Positions 54,336 through 63,359 of a DNA stretch of 64,000 nt are shown here, in pieces; position 1 is the stretch's first letter; each line of letters begins with the position of its first letter. Source of the DNA: JAIYDJ01 sp031400505 (GTDB taxonomy: Bacteria; Pseudomonadota; Alphaproteobacteria; Rhodobacterales; Rhodobacteraceae); NCBI GenBank assembly GCA_031400505.1, contig JANNPZ010000088.1, positions 25,375 through 89,374 of the forward strand, in the 5' to 3' direction. The notes below the pieces were generated by a model. It was not told where the DNA came from and searched no databases. It saw nothing but the letters and a program-made list of their open reading frames with translations. The translations under genes were made by a program, and so were the position numbers.

Positions 54336-54443
54336 TGTTTGTGTCTCGGTTGACCGTTTTTTCCCTGTTCACACATGTAGTGCGCAATTTGTGCGGCATT
54401 GCAACGGTGTTTGCAGACGGCATGACGTTCGCTGCCCGAATTT

Positions 54444-55217
54444 TCATCGCAACGCGACGGTCAAAGCCTCCGGTGCGCGCGGTATGGGCAGTGCTAGGTA
54501 GGCGCTGGCCGGAATCTGGACTGCGCCGCGCAGGTGCAGTGTCTTGCGGTCGTCATCAGACAATTCAGCAATCGCGCCCGAAAGAGCGTCAAACAGCAGG
54601 CCACTGTCAACATCAGGCCGCGAGATGCAAGGCAGACCGGGCGAAGGGTCCGTCTGCCCCACGACCTTGAGCAAGTCGGTAAATGCCTCATGTTCCAGCA
54701 TCAATCGCCAAGTGACTGCGTCGATCGCTGCAAGATCGGCCCGCCCGTCTGCCACTGCCTGCGCCGACATCGGATGTGAACCGGTTCGCAAGGCGGGCGG
54801 CAGAACCAACCCATGCGCCGCAGCGTGGGTTTGCGGTGCCGCCCAACCCGACTGCGAGAGCGCCTCGTTATAGGCAAACCGGCAGCCGGAATACTCGGCC
54901 AGTGCCTGGCGCGTATCATAGGCGCGGGCGACGAATACTGATCGATAATAACCCGGCTCGCAACCATCGATGCCATAATCCGGCGTCCCGACCAGCGTTA
55001 CGCGGCCATGCAGAAGTGCCCGGTACGGGTAGCCGCAGGTTTGCGACAGCACCAAATCGCGCGATTGCCATGCCACCCAGTAAGCATTGCTGCCGCGCGT
55101 CAACGCGTCCGGCGCCTTCATGCCACTCGCGCGCAGGCGGTCACGGATGCCGTACCACAACCGGTCGTTCGCGGCCTGCAACGGCGGCAGGTCATACATG
55201 CCCAGCGAGGCGATCAT
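54444..55217 (-). CDS. PhnD-like periplasmic-binding-fold protein without signal peptide
   Basis: 257 residues with the fold of phosphate/phosphonate-type binding proteins: GMYDLPPLQAANDRLWYGI, QTCGYPYRALLHGRVTLVGTPDYG, YSGCRFAYNEALSQSGW, DLAAIDAVTWRLM. It has no N-terminal signal, so it is probably cytoplasmic and may be a sensor or enzyme rather than a transporter part. Start overlaps the TerB stop by ATGA. Confidence 0.72.
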   Translation of the reverse strand: MIASLGMYDLPPLQAANDRLWYGIRDRLRASGMKAPDALTRGSNAYWVAWQSRDLVLSQTCGYPYRALLHGRVTLVGTPDYGIDGCEPGYYRSVFVARAYDTRQALAEYSGCRFAYNEALSQSGWAAPQTHAAAHGLVLPPALRTGSHPMSAQAVADGRADLAAIDAVTWRLMLEHEAFTDLLKVVGQTDPSPGLPCISRPDVDSGLLFDALSGAIAELSDDDRKTLHLRGAVQIPASAYLALPIPRAPEALTVALR

Positions 55218-55651
55218 TCCGCCACCGCACGTTTCCGCGCCAGCGCCGAGTCAACATCCGTCAGCCCAAGCAAGCTTGCCACCAGGCGCATCAAGCGATC
55301 TTCGTGTGCATCGCGCAACCCGTCGGCCAGGGCCACCGACCAAAGCGCCTGCAACAGGGCTGAGCGGTCTTCCACGGCCACCGCGTCTTTCAGGGCGCGG
55401 GTAAAGCGCACGGTGTCCGGGGCCTCGACTTCCAGGGCTTCGGCCTCGGCGCGCAACTTGGCCGCCTCGAACGGTCCAAGCCCGTGGCGCGTCATCAGCA
55501 CACGGTCGATCCGTTCCACCTCTTCGGCTGCGTACAACCCGTCCGTGCGGGCGATCCGTACCAGCAGTGCCGCCAATGCAAGGCGTGCATCCGGGACGGT
55601 CAGGCGGGTCGGGGCGGATGCCAGCAACTGGCGCAGGATGTTTGCGATCAT
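55214..55651 (-). CDS. TerB-family protein
   Basis: 145 residues, all helical: LALAALLVRIARTDGLYAAEEVERIDRVL is the TerB pattern with the acidic metal-binding stretch. Such proteins occur alone in alphaproteobacteria; a role in tellurite resistance is not implied without the ter operon. Start 55651 gives MIANILRQLL; 55687 in frame is an alternative. Confidence 0.82.
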   Translation of the reverse strand: MIANILRQLLASAPTRLTVPDARLALAALLVRIARTDGLYAAEEVERIDRVLMTRHGLGPFEAAKLRAEAEALEVEAPDTVRFTRALKDAVAVEDRSALLQALWSVALADGLRDAHEDRLMRLVASLLGLTDVDSALARKRAVAE

Positions 55652-55708
55652 GGTGACAGGTGTAAGGCGGATGCCTGAATTTGCCAATTGGTGAAATCGG
55701 GGCTGTTT

Positions 55709-56491
55709 CTAGCCGGCATGGCTGCGAAACAGGCTGGCAATCCGTGCGGCCTCTTCGGCCATTCCGAATGGCGGGTTGACCACGAACAGACCCGAACCCT
55801 CCATCCGGTGCCCGTCGCGAACTGGCGGAAACCGGACTTCGCTGCGCAAGCCATCCGGGAACGCTTCTGCGAGGCCGGCCAGCATCGGGCCATGCCCCCC
55901 CCCGGCCAAAAGCGGATACCACAGCAGGATGACGCCGACATTCCACTTGCGATGGATTTGCGCGATGACTTTCGGGATGCGGTCGTAGTCCGCCTTCACC
56001 TCGTAGGACGGATCGATCAGCATCAATCCGCGCCTTGGTGTGGGCGGGCAGACCGCCAGCGCCATCTCGAACCCGTCGCGCATCTGCACATGCGCGCCCC
56101 ACGGCCCGAGGTTTTCGATCAATGCGTCGTGCTCTTGCGGGTGGAGTTCGGCCAGATGCATCACGTCGCCGTCGCGCAGGGACAGGGCCGCAACCATCGG
56201 CGAGCCGGGATAGGCCTGTGCCCCATGTGCCGCCCGCACTTCTGCCAGACGGCGGCGATAGGGATGATCGGGCGCAAACCAGCGTTCCGCCAGCAAAATG
56301 CCCGCTGCTGCCTCGCCGGTTTTCAGAGCCTCTTGCGCGCCAAGATCATAAAGCCCGCGTCCGGCATGGCTTTCGATGTAGCTTAACGGCTTGTCCTTCA
56401 ACGTCAGATAATCAAGCGCCCAGGCCAGCACAGCATGCTTTTGAACATCGGCCAGGTTACCGGCATGATAAAGGTGTTGATAAGACAGCAT
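55709..56491 (-). CDS. rlmJ: 23S rRNA (adenine(2030)-N6)-methyltransferase
   Basis: 260 residues. MLSYQHLYHAGNLADVQKHAVL is the RlmJ N-terminus; the SAM-binding region includes YIESHAGRGLYDL; the catalytic motif is LIDPSYEVKADY. It modifies A2030 in the large-subunit rRNA. Full length. Confidence 0.93.
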   Translation of the reverse strand: MLSYQHLYHAGNLADVQKHAVLAWALDYLTLKDKPLSYIESHAGRGLYDLGAQEALKTGEAAAGILLAERWFAPDHPYRRRLAEVRAAHGAQAYPGSPMVAALSLRDGDVMHLAELHPQEHDALIENLGPWGAHVQMRDGFEMALAVCPPTPRRGLMLIDPSYEVKADYDRIPKVIAQIHRKWNVGVILLWYPLLAGGGHGPMLAGLAEAFPDGLRSEVRFPPVRDGHRMEGSGLFVVNPPFGMAEEAARIASLFRSHAG

Positions 56492-56529
56492 GCGCGCAAG
56501 CTATCGCCTCGCTCCGGCCCGCGCAACGA

Positions 56530-57621
56530 CTAGGCGCTGCCCCCCATGTCGAAATCCGCCCAGACCGCCCCGTGATCGGATGCGGCCACCCGCCAACTGG
56601 TGATGCCGGGGAATTCCACTTCGGCACCGCTAGTCAGTTTGGACAGGCCCGCCATGCCGCGCCTTTCAATTCCGGCCGCGATCAGACGCGGGCGCAAAGC
56701 GTCAGAGACATACAGATAGTCGATCGAGTTGAAAGACTTTTTCACCCCGTAGTAATAGGTCCAACGCTGATCAGCGGGTCGGTTGACCAGATCGAACACG
56801 TCATGCAGCCCCGGCGTCGCGTGCAGGGGTGCCAGAGGAGCCGAGCCGGGTTCGTCGTTCAGATCGCCTGCCACGATCACAAAATCGCGGGTCAGGTCAT
56901 AGCGATCCTGCAATATCCGCGATACTTCGGCGGCTTGCCTGCGCCGCTTTTCATTCGAGATTTCCGGCTTGCGATCTTTCGCCTTGAAATGATTGACCAG
57001 CACGTGAATCCGCACTGCACCGGGGGTTACGACGTCAACCTCCAGGCAATCGCGCGAAAACACGATGCCGTCGCCATCGCGCGCAAAGGCATTGGTACGG
57101 GCCAAAGCGACCTGATAATCCTCGCGCGCCGCCAGGGCCACATCAATGCCGCGTGGATCGTTGCCTTCAAGCACCAACTGATCCTTGAAATGCGATTTCA
57201 GAATGTCGGTGTTGAACAACTTCAGCGTCTGTCGGCTTTCCACCTCGATCAGGCACTGGATGTCTGCCTTGACCTCGCGGATCACCCGGCCGGTGAAGGC
57301 GATCTGCTCTGACGAAAAACGGTCGCGCTTCAGATCGACAAATCCGACCCAGTCATCGGCCCCGGCCGCAATCAGATCGCCCTTGGCAGAAATGATATAG
57401 CGCCCGACATCCGACGCGCGGATATTGATCACGATGAACTCTTTCAGCCCCAGATACAGTTCCTTGATCCGGTCGGCGTCTAGCGCATAGGTCTTGCGCT
57501 GCAACAGTTTGGTCAACTCGGCAATCTCAGCCAGCCGGGCGGACACCCAGTCACGATCTTCGCGGTTAAGGATGGTTGGGCGCGAAAACAGGTTTTCCAC
57601 GTTGAAGGTCGAAACACGCAT
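56530..57621 (-). CDS. Endonuclease/exonuclease/phosphatase-family protein
   Basis: 363 residues. MRVSTFNVENLFSRP starts the fold; VIVAGDLNDEPGSAPL, NSIDYLYVSD and AASDHGAVWADF provide the metal and catalytic residues. Likely a phosphodiesterase or nuclease; substrate unknown. ATG 57621 fits the family N-terminus; an upstream frame to 57759 does not. No signal peptide, so cytoplasmic. Confidence 0.85.
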   Translation of the reverse strand: MRVSTFNVENLFSRPTILNREDRDWVSARLAEIAELTKLLQRKTYALDADRIKELYLGLKEFIVINIRASDVGRYIISAKGDLIAAGADDWVGFVDLKRDRFSSEQIAFTGRVIREVKADIQCLIEVESRQTLKLFNTDILKSHFKDQLVLEGNDPRGIDVALAAREDYQVALARTNAFARDGDGIVFSRDCLEVDVVTPGAVRIHVLVNHFKAKDRKPEISNEKRRRQAAEVSRILQDRYDLTRDFVIVAGDLNDEPGSAPLAPLHATPGLHDVFDLVNRPADQRWTYYYGVKKSFNSIDYLYVSDALRPRLIAAGIERRGMAGLSKLTSGAEVEFPGITSWRVAASDHGAVWADFDMGGSA

Positions 57622-57830
57622 CGGGTAAATCCCTGAATAAAATGGACAAATATCAATGCTTGCGGGCCCGGAAAGACCCGGAGAAGCACAATCGACAGGA
57701 ATGATATTGAACAGATGCTCGCCCAAAAGCCGAGTCGTGTCAATCCAACGCGCTGACATCTTGCCTGAAAGGGCCGCTTCATGCGGGGCAGGATGCGATT
57801 GGCTCGCATCCCGCCTTGTCCATGAAAGTG

Positions 57831-58760
57831 CTAGTACTTCTGGGGCACATACAACTCGGGCGGAAGAACTGCGCGTTCGTAATCCGGGTTGAAAACCCGT
57901 TCAGGCAGCACGATCTCGTCATGCGGCACCGGGCCATAGGGCATCAGACCCAGCAAGTGATCCATCAGGTTCAGCCGCGCCCGCTTCTTGTCGTTGCCTT
58001 CGATGATGTACCACGGCGCTTCGGGGATCGAGGTACGCAGCAGCATTTCTTCCTTGGCCTTGGTATACTGCTCCCACCGGACGCGGGCCTGCAGGTCCAT
58101 CGGCGACAGTTTCCATTGCTTCATCGGGTCGTGGATGCGCATCAGGAACCGCATCTGCTGTTCTTCATCCGTGATCGAGAACCAGTATTTCACGACGCGG
58201 ATGCCTGACCGCACCAGCATGCGTTCGAATTCCGGCACGTCGTTGAAGAACTGCTCGACCTGCGAGTCGTCTGCAAAGCCCATCACCCGCTCGACGCCCG
58301 CACGGTTGTACCAGCTGCGGTCAAAAAGCACGATTTCGCCGCCTGCCGGCAGATGCGGCACATAGCGCTGGAAATACCACTGGGTTTTCTCGCGGTCCGA
58401 AGGGGCGGGCAGCGCCACGGTGCGCACGACGCGGGGGTTCAGGCGCTGGGTAAGCCGCTTGATCGCCCCACCCTTGCCGGCGCTGTCGCGGCCCTCAAAC
58501 AGCACGACGACCTTTTCCTTGTGGTACTGCACCCAGTCCTGCAGCTTGATCAATTCGGACTGCAGCCGGATCAGCGCGTGGAAGTAGGTCTGCCGGTCGA
58601 TGGTATTGGGGTGTTTTTCCTTGTAGATCCGGGCGATTTCCAGCGACAGCGTGGCATCTTCCAGGTCCAGCTCGAAATCCTCGTCCAGACTGTCGGCCAA
58701 TTCCGCTTCGAGCCAGTCGCGCCCCGGCAGCGAGTCGGTCGGGGTGTTGGTGTCAGCCAT
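57831..58760 (-). CDS. ppk2: Polyphosphate kinase 2
   Basis: 309 residues. Walker A is EGRDSAGKGG (89-98), Walker B FDRSWYNRAGVERVMGF (147 onward), and the lid region is MDLQARVRWEQYTKAKEEM. PPK2 enzymes transfer phosphate between polyphosphate and nucleotides. Start 58760 follows AGGAG by seven bases; ATG 58778 is an alternative. No ppk1 or ppx nearby. Confidence 0.93.
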   Translation of the reverse strand: MADTNTPTDSLPGRDWLEAELADSLDEDFELDLEDATLSLEIARIYKEKHPNTIDRQTYFHALIRLQSELIKLQDWVQYHKEKVVVLFEGRDSAGKGGAIKRLTQRLNPRVVRTVALPAPSDREKTQWYFQRYVPHLPAGGEIVLFDRSWYNRAGVERVMGFADDSQVEQFFNDVPEFERMLVRSGIRVVKYWFSITDEEQQMRFLMRIHDPMKQWKLSPMDLQARVRWEQYTKAKEEMLLRTSIPEAPWYIIEGNDKKRARLNLMDHLLGLMPYGPVPHDEIVLPERVFNPDYERAVLPPELYVPQKY

Positions 58761-58908
58761 CGCAGTCTCCTGATCCATGTTTCGAGGACTTTAGACCATG
58801 CGAGTGTGACAGATTTGTAAGAACCCTTGCCAAGCAAAAGGCGATTGAAACCGAAGGCGCGGCAGACTAGGAAGCGACAAGTTTTGAGAACGGACAGGAA
58901 CCCCGGCC

Positions 58909-59571
58909 ATGATGGAAATTTTCACACCCGAGGGATTTACCGCCCTGCTGCAGGTTATCGGCATCGATCTGGTGCTGGCAGGCGACAATGCGATCGTGAT
59001 CGGTCTGGCCGCCGCAGGCCTGCCCAAGGAACAGCGCAACAAGGCAATTCTGGTTGGCATCATCGCGGCCACGCTGATGCGCATCGGATTTGCGGCGATC
59101 ACGGTGCAGTTGCTGGCGATTGTCGGGTTGCTCTTGGCGGGGGGTATCCTGCTGCTTTGGGTGTGCTGGAAGATGTGGCGCGAGTTGCGCGACGGCCACC
59201 ATGACGAAGAGCGTGCCGAAGAGGCGCTGACGGATACCGATCTGAACGCGGATGGCACAGTCGCCGGGGGCGCGCCGAAGAAGACCTTCGCGCAGGCCGC
59301 CTGGCAGATTGTCATCGCCGACGTGTCGATGAGCCTTGACAACGTGCTGGCCGTCGCCGGGGCCGCCAAGGATCATCCCTCGGTGCTAGTGATCGGGCTG
59401 GTGTTGTCGATTGCTCTGATGGGTCTGGCCGCGACCTTTATCGCGCGGTTGTTGAACAAGCACCGCTGGATTGCCTATGTCGGCCTGCTGATCATCGTCT
59501 ATGTGTCGATCAAGATGATCCTTGAAGGTTGGCACGAGGTGCAGCCGTTTGTGACCGCCTACCTCAGCTGA
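58909..59571 (+). CDS. TerC-family membrane protein (YjbE type)
   Basis: 220 residues, about seven helices. DLVLAGDNAIVIGLAA and IADVSMSLDNVLAVAGAA are the two acidic metal-binding motifs of TerC; related proteins export manganese or metallate extracellular enzymes. No Mn riboswitch is recognised in the 130 bp before it. Confidence 0.9.
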   Translation: MMEIFTPEGFTALLQVIGIDLVLAGDNAIVIGLAAAGLPKEQRNKAILVGIIAATLMRIGFAAITVQLLAIVGLLLAGGILLLWVCWKMWRELRDGHHDEERAEEALTDTDLNADGTVAGGAPKKTFAQAAWQIVIADVSMSLDNVLAVAGAAKDHPSVLVIGLVLSIALMGLAATFIARLLNKHRWIAYVGLLIIVYVSIKMILEGWHEVQPFVTAYLS

Positions 59572-59593
59572 CACTTCTGCAAACCGCTCCGCG

Positions 59594-59615
59594 AAGGCAC
59601 ACCTTGCGGTGCCTT
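59594..59615 (+). terminator. Putative terminator after the TerC gene
   Basis: AAGGCAC (59594-59600) and GTGCCTT (59609-59615) form a stem with an eight-base loop, followed by TGCCTTTGC. The T run is poor. It lies between two convergent genes. Confidence 0.5.
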
Positions 59616-59628
59616 TGCCTTTGCGCAC

Positions 59629-61020
59629 TTACCGCCCCGTCAACCAGTTTCCCAACCGCGCCAGGCGCGACGGCGGCCCCTGCAGCGCGTGTTCGCGACG
59701 GTCGCCCGCGTTCAGAAGCGCATACATCCCATGCACCCCCAGCCAGCGCAGCGGTTCGGGCTCCCACGCGCGCATCCGGCGGTTGACCCACGGCAATCGG
59801 GTCAGCTGCGTCTGGTGTCCCACCGTCAGGTCGGCCAGCGTGCGCCCCGCAAGATTGGACGTCGAAACCCCGACCCCGACATAGCCCCCCGCCCAGCCGA
59901 TCCGGGTCAACGGGTCCAATCCCACCGTCGCGCACCAGTCGCGCGGCACGCCCAGTGTGCCACACCATGCGTGGTCGATGTCAAAGTTGCGCGTTGCGGG
60001 GAAATGCCGGTGCAGAATGGCCGTCAGTCGCCGGATGGTCTTTCCGTCCGGTGCGCCGTCGCGGTCCAGTCGGGACCCGTACTTGTAGGGAACCCCCCGC
60101 GCGCCAACGGCAATCCGCCCCTCGCGCGTGCGCTGGCAATAACAATAGGCATTGGCGAAATCGCCCAGAATCTCGTGCCCGGTCCAGCCGATCTCTTGCC
60201 AGACGGCAGCAGGCAAGGGCGCGGTGATGATTTGCGCCGAATTGAGCGGCAACCAATCGCGTCTTGCCCCCGGCAGCGTCGCGGTAAAACCTTCGGTGCA
60301 GCGCAGAATGGTCCGCGCCCGCACCGTGCCATGGCTGGTTTCCACAACCCCCGGCGCAATTCCCAGCGCCGCCGTGCCTTCGACAATCCGGGTGCCCTGC
60401 GCTTCGACCATCCGCGCCAGACCCTGCACCAGTTTGGCGGGCTGAATGCGCGCCACACCTTGCACGATCATCCCCCCAAGCAGACCCGGCAGGTTGACCC
60501 GCGCCCGCGCCGCCGCGCCGTCGATCTGGTGCACGCGCGCCTCTTCGCCCCAATGCCGGCGGTGCGCCACTTCGGCCACCATCCGGGCCTGTTGCGCAGG
60601 GTTGGTGGCCACCATCAACTCGTCTGTTCGCAGGATGTCGGCGTCGATGCCGGCTGCCTCGGCCACGGCAATCACTTCGTCTACCGTGCCGTTCATCGCG
60701 GTCACCATGGCGCGCAGGTTGGCCTCGGTTGACGTTTCAAGATAGCGCGCGTGGTTCCAGGCAAACCCCCCGGTCAACCAGCCGCCATTGCGTCCTGATG
60801 CGCCGTATCCGGCAAATTTCTTCTCGACGATCAGGATGTTCAGATCGGGCGCCAGCGCGCGCAGATAATGTGCCGTCCACAACCCCGTATAGCCTGCCCC
60901 AATGATACAGACATCCGCCACCGCATCGCTTGACAAGGCAGCACGTGGCGCAGGCTTGCCGATATCGGCATACCAGAACGCGATGTCACCTATCGTTTTG
61001 GGCCCAACATCCGAAACCAT
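59629..61020 (-). CDS. FAD-dependent oxidoreductase (DAO family)
   Basis: 463 residues: VCIIGAGYTGLWTAHYLRAL, GYGASGRNGGWLTGGFAWN at the flavin site, and WAGGYVGVGVSTSNLAGRTL at the C-terminus. It is related to amine-oxidising flavoenzymes and to the PuuB-type gene at 46141, but divergent. Starts at 61020, two bases after the LysR stop, so the regulator and oxidase are one operon. Confidence 0.88.
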   Translation of the reverse strand: MVSDVGPKTIGDIAFWYADIGKPAPRAALSSDAVADVCIIGAGYTGLWTAHYLRALAPDLNILIVEKKFAGYGASGRNGGWLTGGFAWNHARYLETSTEANLRAMVTAMNGTVDEVIAVAEAAGIDADILRTDELMVATNPAQQARMVAEVAHRRHWGEEARVHQIDGAAARARVNLPGLLGGMIVQGVARIQPAKLVQGLARMVEAQGTRIVEGTAALGIAPGVVETSHGTVRARTILRCTEGFTATLPGARRDWLPLNSAQIITAPLPAAVWQEIGWTGHEILGDFANAYCYCQRTREGRIAVGARGVPYKYGSRLDRDGAPDGKTIRRLTAILHRHFPATRNFDIDHAWCGTLGVPRDWCATVGLDPLTRIGWAGGYVGVGVSTSNLAGRTLADLTVGHQTQLTRLPWVNRRMRAWEPEPLRWLGVHGMYALLNAGDRREHALQGPPSRLARLGNWLTGR

Positions 61021-61022
61021 CC

Positions 61023-61907
61023 TCAGGCCCCCGCCGTGCTGTGCGCTTCGATCCATCTGCGGAACGAGGTCAACGGCCCGCGCGCCACCAGGCCCTCTGG
61101 CCATACCAGATAGTAACTGCCGATGGCCCGCAAGGGACCGCCGTAGGCCGGCACCAGCCGCCCCGCCGCCAGATCATCACTTATCAGAAACATCGGCAAC
61201 AGCGCCGTGCCCAACCCATGGATTGCCGCCTGAGCCATAGTGGCAAACTGATCAAACTGCATCGCGGCCGGCTTCAGCCCCGGCAGTCCATGAGCAGAAA
61301 ACCAGCGCCCCCAGTCGCCGGACCGGCTGGTCATTTGCAACAAGGGTCTGGTCAACAGATCGCTGGCACTGCCCACGCATCCGATGTCGGGGCTGGCAAC
61401 AGCCATGATTTCTTCGTCCATCAGCTTGAGGTGCCCCGCTCCCGGCCAGTCGGCCCGGCCATAGTGGATGGCTGCGTCAAACGGCTCGGTAGAAAACTCG
61501 AAGGGGCGCAGACGGGTGGACAGGTTCACCGTCACCTCTGGGTGTGCCCGCGCAAAGCTTGCCAACCGGGGGGCCAGCCAATGCACCCCGAATGCCGGCA
61601 GGATCGCGAGGTTCAGCCCCCCGCCAGACGGATTGGCCCGCAGCGCCATCGACGCCTCGGCCAGCCCTTGCAGACTGGCGCGCACCTGGCGGACATAATC
61701 CTGTGCCGCCGGCGTCAGTCGTAACCGCTGGCGGTCGCGCACCAGCAAGGTGACGCCTAACTGCGCCTCCAGCACCTGCAACTGCCGACTGATGGCACCC
61801 TGGGTCAGGTTCAAATCCCTCGCCGCAGCAGACGCGGTGTGCAAGCGGTCCACCGCCTCCAGCGCCAGCAGAGAGGCGAGCGAGGGCAGGTAGCGACGTG
61901 GGAGCAT
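61023..61907 (-). CDS. LysR-family regulator (GcvA-like)
   Basis: 294 residues. Helix-turn-helix: LASLLALEAVDRLHTASAAARDL, then NLTQGAISRQLQVLEAQLG; the GcvA-type start (LPSLASLLALEAV) is clear. ATG 61907 follows GAGGAAAA; ATG 61922 is five codons earlier. Divergent from glutaryl-CoA dehydrogenase, the usual arrangement for its control, an inference. Confidence 0.88.
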   Translation of the reverse strand: MLPRRYLPSLASLLALEAVDRLHTASAAARDLNLTQGAISRQLQVLEAQLGVTLLVRDRQRLRLTPAAQDYVRQVRASLQGLAEASMALRANPSGGGLNLAILPAFGVHWLAPRLASFARAHPEVTVNLSTRLRPFEFSTEPFDAAIHYGRADWPGAGHLKLMDEEIMAVASPDIGCVGSASDLLTRPLLQMTSRSGDWGRWFSAHGLPGLKPAAMQFDQFATMAQAAIHGLGTALLPMFLISDDLAAGRLVPAYGGPLRAIGSYYLVWPEGLVARGPLTSFRRWIEAHSTAGA

Positions 61908-61996
61908 ATGAGTTTTCCTCATGAAATCCGGGTGAGGTTTCGATATCGCGCGCGCTGGGTTTCTGCAATATCCTATGAGAACGATGGAGGTTCCCG

Positions 61997-63217
61997 ATGC
62001 TTGACCAACCCGCGCTGAAAGCCAAGGACGCCCCCGATCTTGCCCGGTTCGACTGGACCGACCCGTTCCGGCTGGACGATCAGTTGACCGAGGAAGAGCG
62101 GATGCTGCGCGATGCCGCCCGCGCCTATGCCCAAGACCGCCTGCAACCGCGCGTGATTGCCGCCTACCGCGACGAAAGCTTTGATCCCGCGATCTTTGCG
62201 GAAATGGGCGAGATGGGGCTGCTGGGCCTGACCGTGCCCGAGGCTTATGGCGGTCTGGGCGCGTCCTATGTCGCCTATGGTCTGGTCGCGCGCGAGGTTG
62301 AGCGGGTGGACTCGGGCTATCGCAGCATGATGTCGGTGCAGTCGTCGCTGGTGATGTATCCGATCTACGCCTATGGCACGGAAAGCCAGCGGCAGAAATT
62401 TCTTCCGAAACTGGCCAGCGGCGCGTGGATCGGCTGCTTTGGCCTGACCGAACCCGATGCGGGATCCGATCCTGCAGGCATGAAAACCACAGCCCGCAAG
62501 ACCGCCGGAGGCTATGTGTTGAACGGGTCCAAGATGTGGATTTCGAATGCGCCCTTCGCTGATGTGTTTGTGGTCTGGGCGAAATCCGAGGAGCATGGCG
62601 GAAAAATCCGCGGTTTCGTGCTGGAAAAAGGCATGGTCGGTCTTTCGGCCCCCAAAATCGGTGGCAAGCTAAGCCTGCGGGCGAGCGTGACCGGCGAGAT
62701 CGTGATGAAAGACGTGGCGGTGGGTGAAGACGCCCTGCTGCCGTTTGTCGAAGGGCTGAAAGGCCCGTTCGGATGTCTGAACCGCGCGCGCTATGGCATT
62801 GCCTGGGGGGTGATGGGGGCGGCCGAGTTCTGCCTGCACGCCGCCCGCCAGTACGGCCTTGACCGCCACCAGTTCGGCAAACCCCTGGCGCAGACCCAGC
62901 TTTACCAGCTGAAACTTGCCAACATGATGTCCGAGATCGCGCTGGGCCTGCAGGCGTGCCTGCGGGTGGGGCGCCTGATGGACGAGGCGAATGCGGCGCC
63001 CGAGATGATCTCGATCATCAAGCGCAACAACTGCGGCAAGGCGCTGGATGCGGCCCGGATGGCACGCGACATGCATGGCGGGAATGGGATTCAGGAGGAT
63101 TACCAGATCATGCGGCATATGGTGAACCTGGAAACGGTGAACACCTATGAGGGAACGCATGATGTTCACGCGTTGATTCTGGGCCGTGCGATCACGGGGT
63201 TGCAGGCGTTCTTCTGA
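61997..63217 (+). CDS. gcdH: Glutaryl-CoA dehydrogenase
   Basis: 406-residue acyl-CoA dehydrogenase. CFGLTEPDAGSDPAGM binds FAD; the C-terminal TYEGTHDVHALILGRAITG has the catalytic Glu and the GcdH signature. It oxidises and decarboxylates glutaryl-CoA to crotonyl-CoA in lysine/tryptophan breakdown. Divergent LysR gene 89 bp away. Confidence 0.92.
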   Translation: MLDQPALKAKDAPDLARFDWTDPFRLDDQLTEEERMLRDAARAYAQDRLQPRVIAAYRDESFDPAIFAEMGEMGLLGLTVPEAYGGLGASYVAYGLVAREVERVDSGYRSMMSVQSSLVMYPIYAYGTESQRQKFLPKLASGAWIGCFGLTEPDAGSDPAGMKTTARKTAGGYVLNGSKMWISNAPFADVFVVWAKSEEHGGKIRGFVLEKGMVGLSAPKIGGKLSLRASVTGEIVMKDVAVGEDALLPFVEGLKGPFGCLNRARYGIAWGVMGAAEFCLHAARQYGLDRHQFGKPLAQTQLYQLKLANMMSEIALGLQACLRVGRLMDEANAAPEMISIIKRNNCGKALDAARMARDMHGGNGIQEDYQIMRHMVNLETVNTYEGTHDVHALILGRAITGLQAFF

Positions 63218-63237
63218 CGGCTGGCCCAAGGAAGGGC

Positions 63238-63254
63238 GGGGGTTTCACACCCCC
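63238..63254. repeat. GGGGGT...ACCCCC element, copy 1
   Basis: GGGGGTTTCACACCCCC. Its exact reverse complement is at 63966-63982. Both flank ilvN. Imperfect palindrome able to form a hairpin. Confidence 0.7.
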
Positions 63255-63335
63255 TGTCCCGGCTCGGCCACGGGCCGGGCGTTCTTCGCGGAAAACCTCC
63301 ACCGCAGGTTCTCTGATCGCTCATCACCCCCCGTG

Positions 63336-63359
63336 GGATATTTGGGCCAAGATGAAAGT
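63336..63359. repeat. 24-bp intergenic repeat, copy 2
   Basis: Identical to 14659-14682. Overlaps the ilvN stop by one base; on the minus strand it starts just after the stop codon, as in copy 1. Confidence 0.8.

Noticed and set aside
58779..58908. Manganese riboswitch before the TerC gene
   Set aside because: No structure or motif recognised, and the element is not expected by default in this group.
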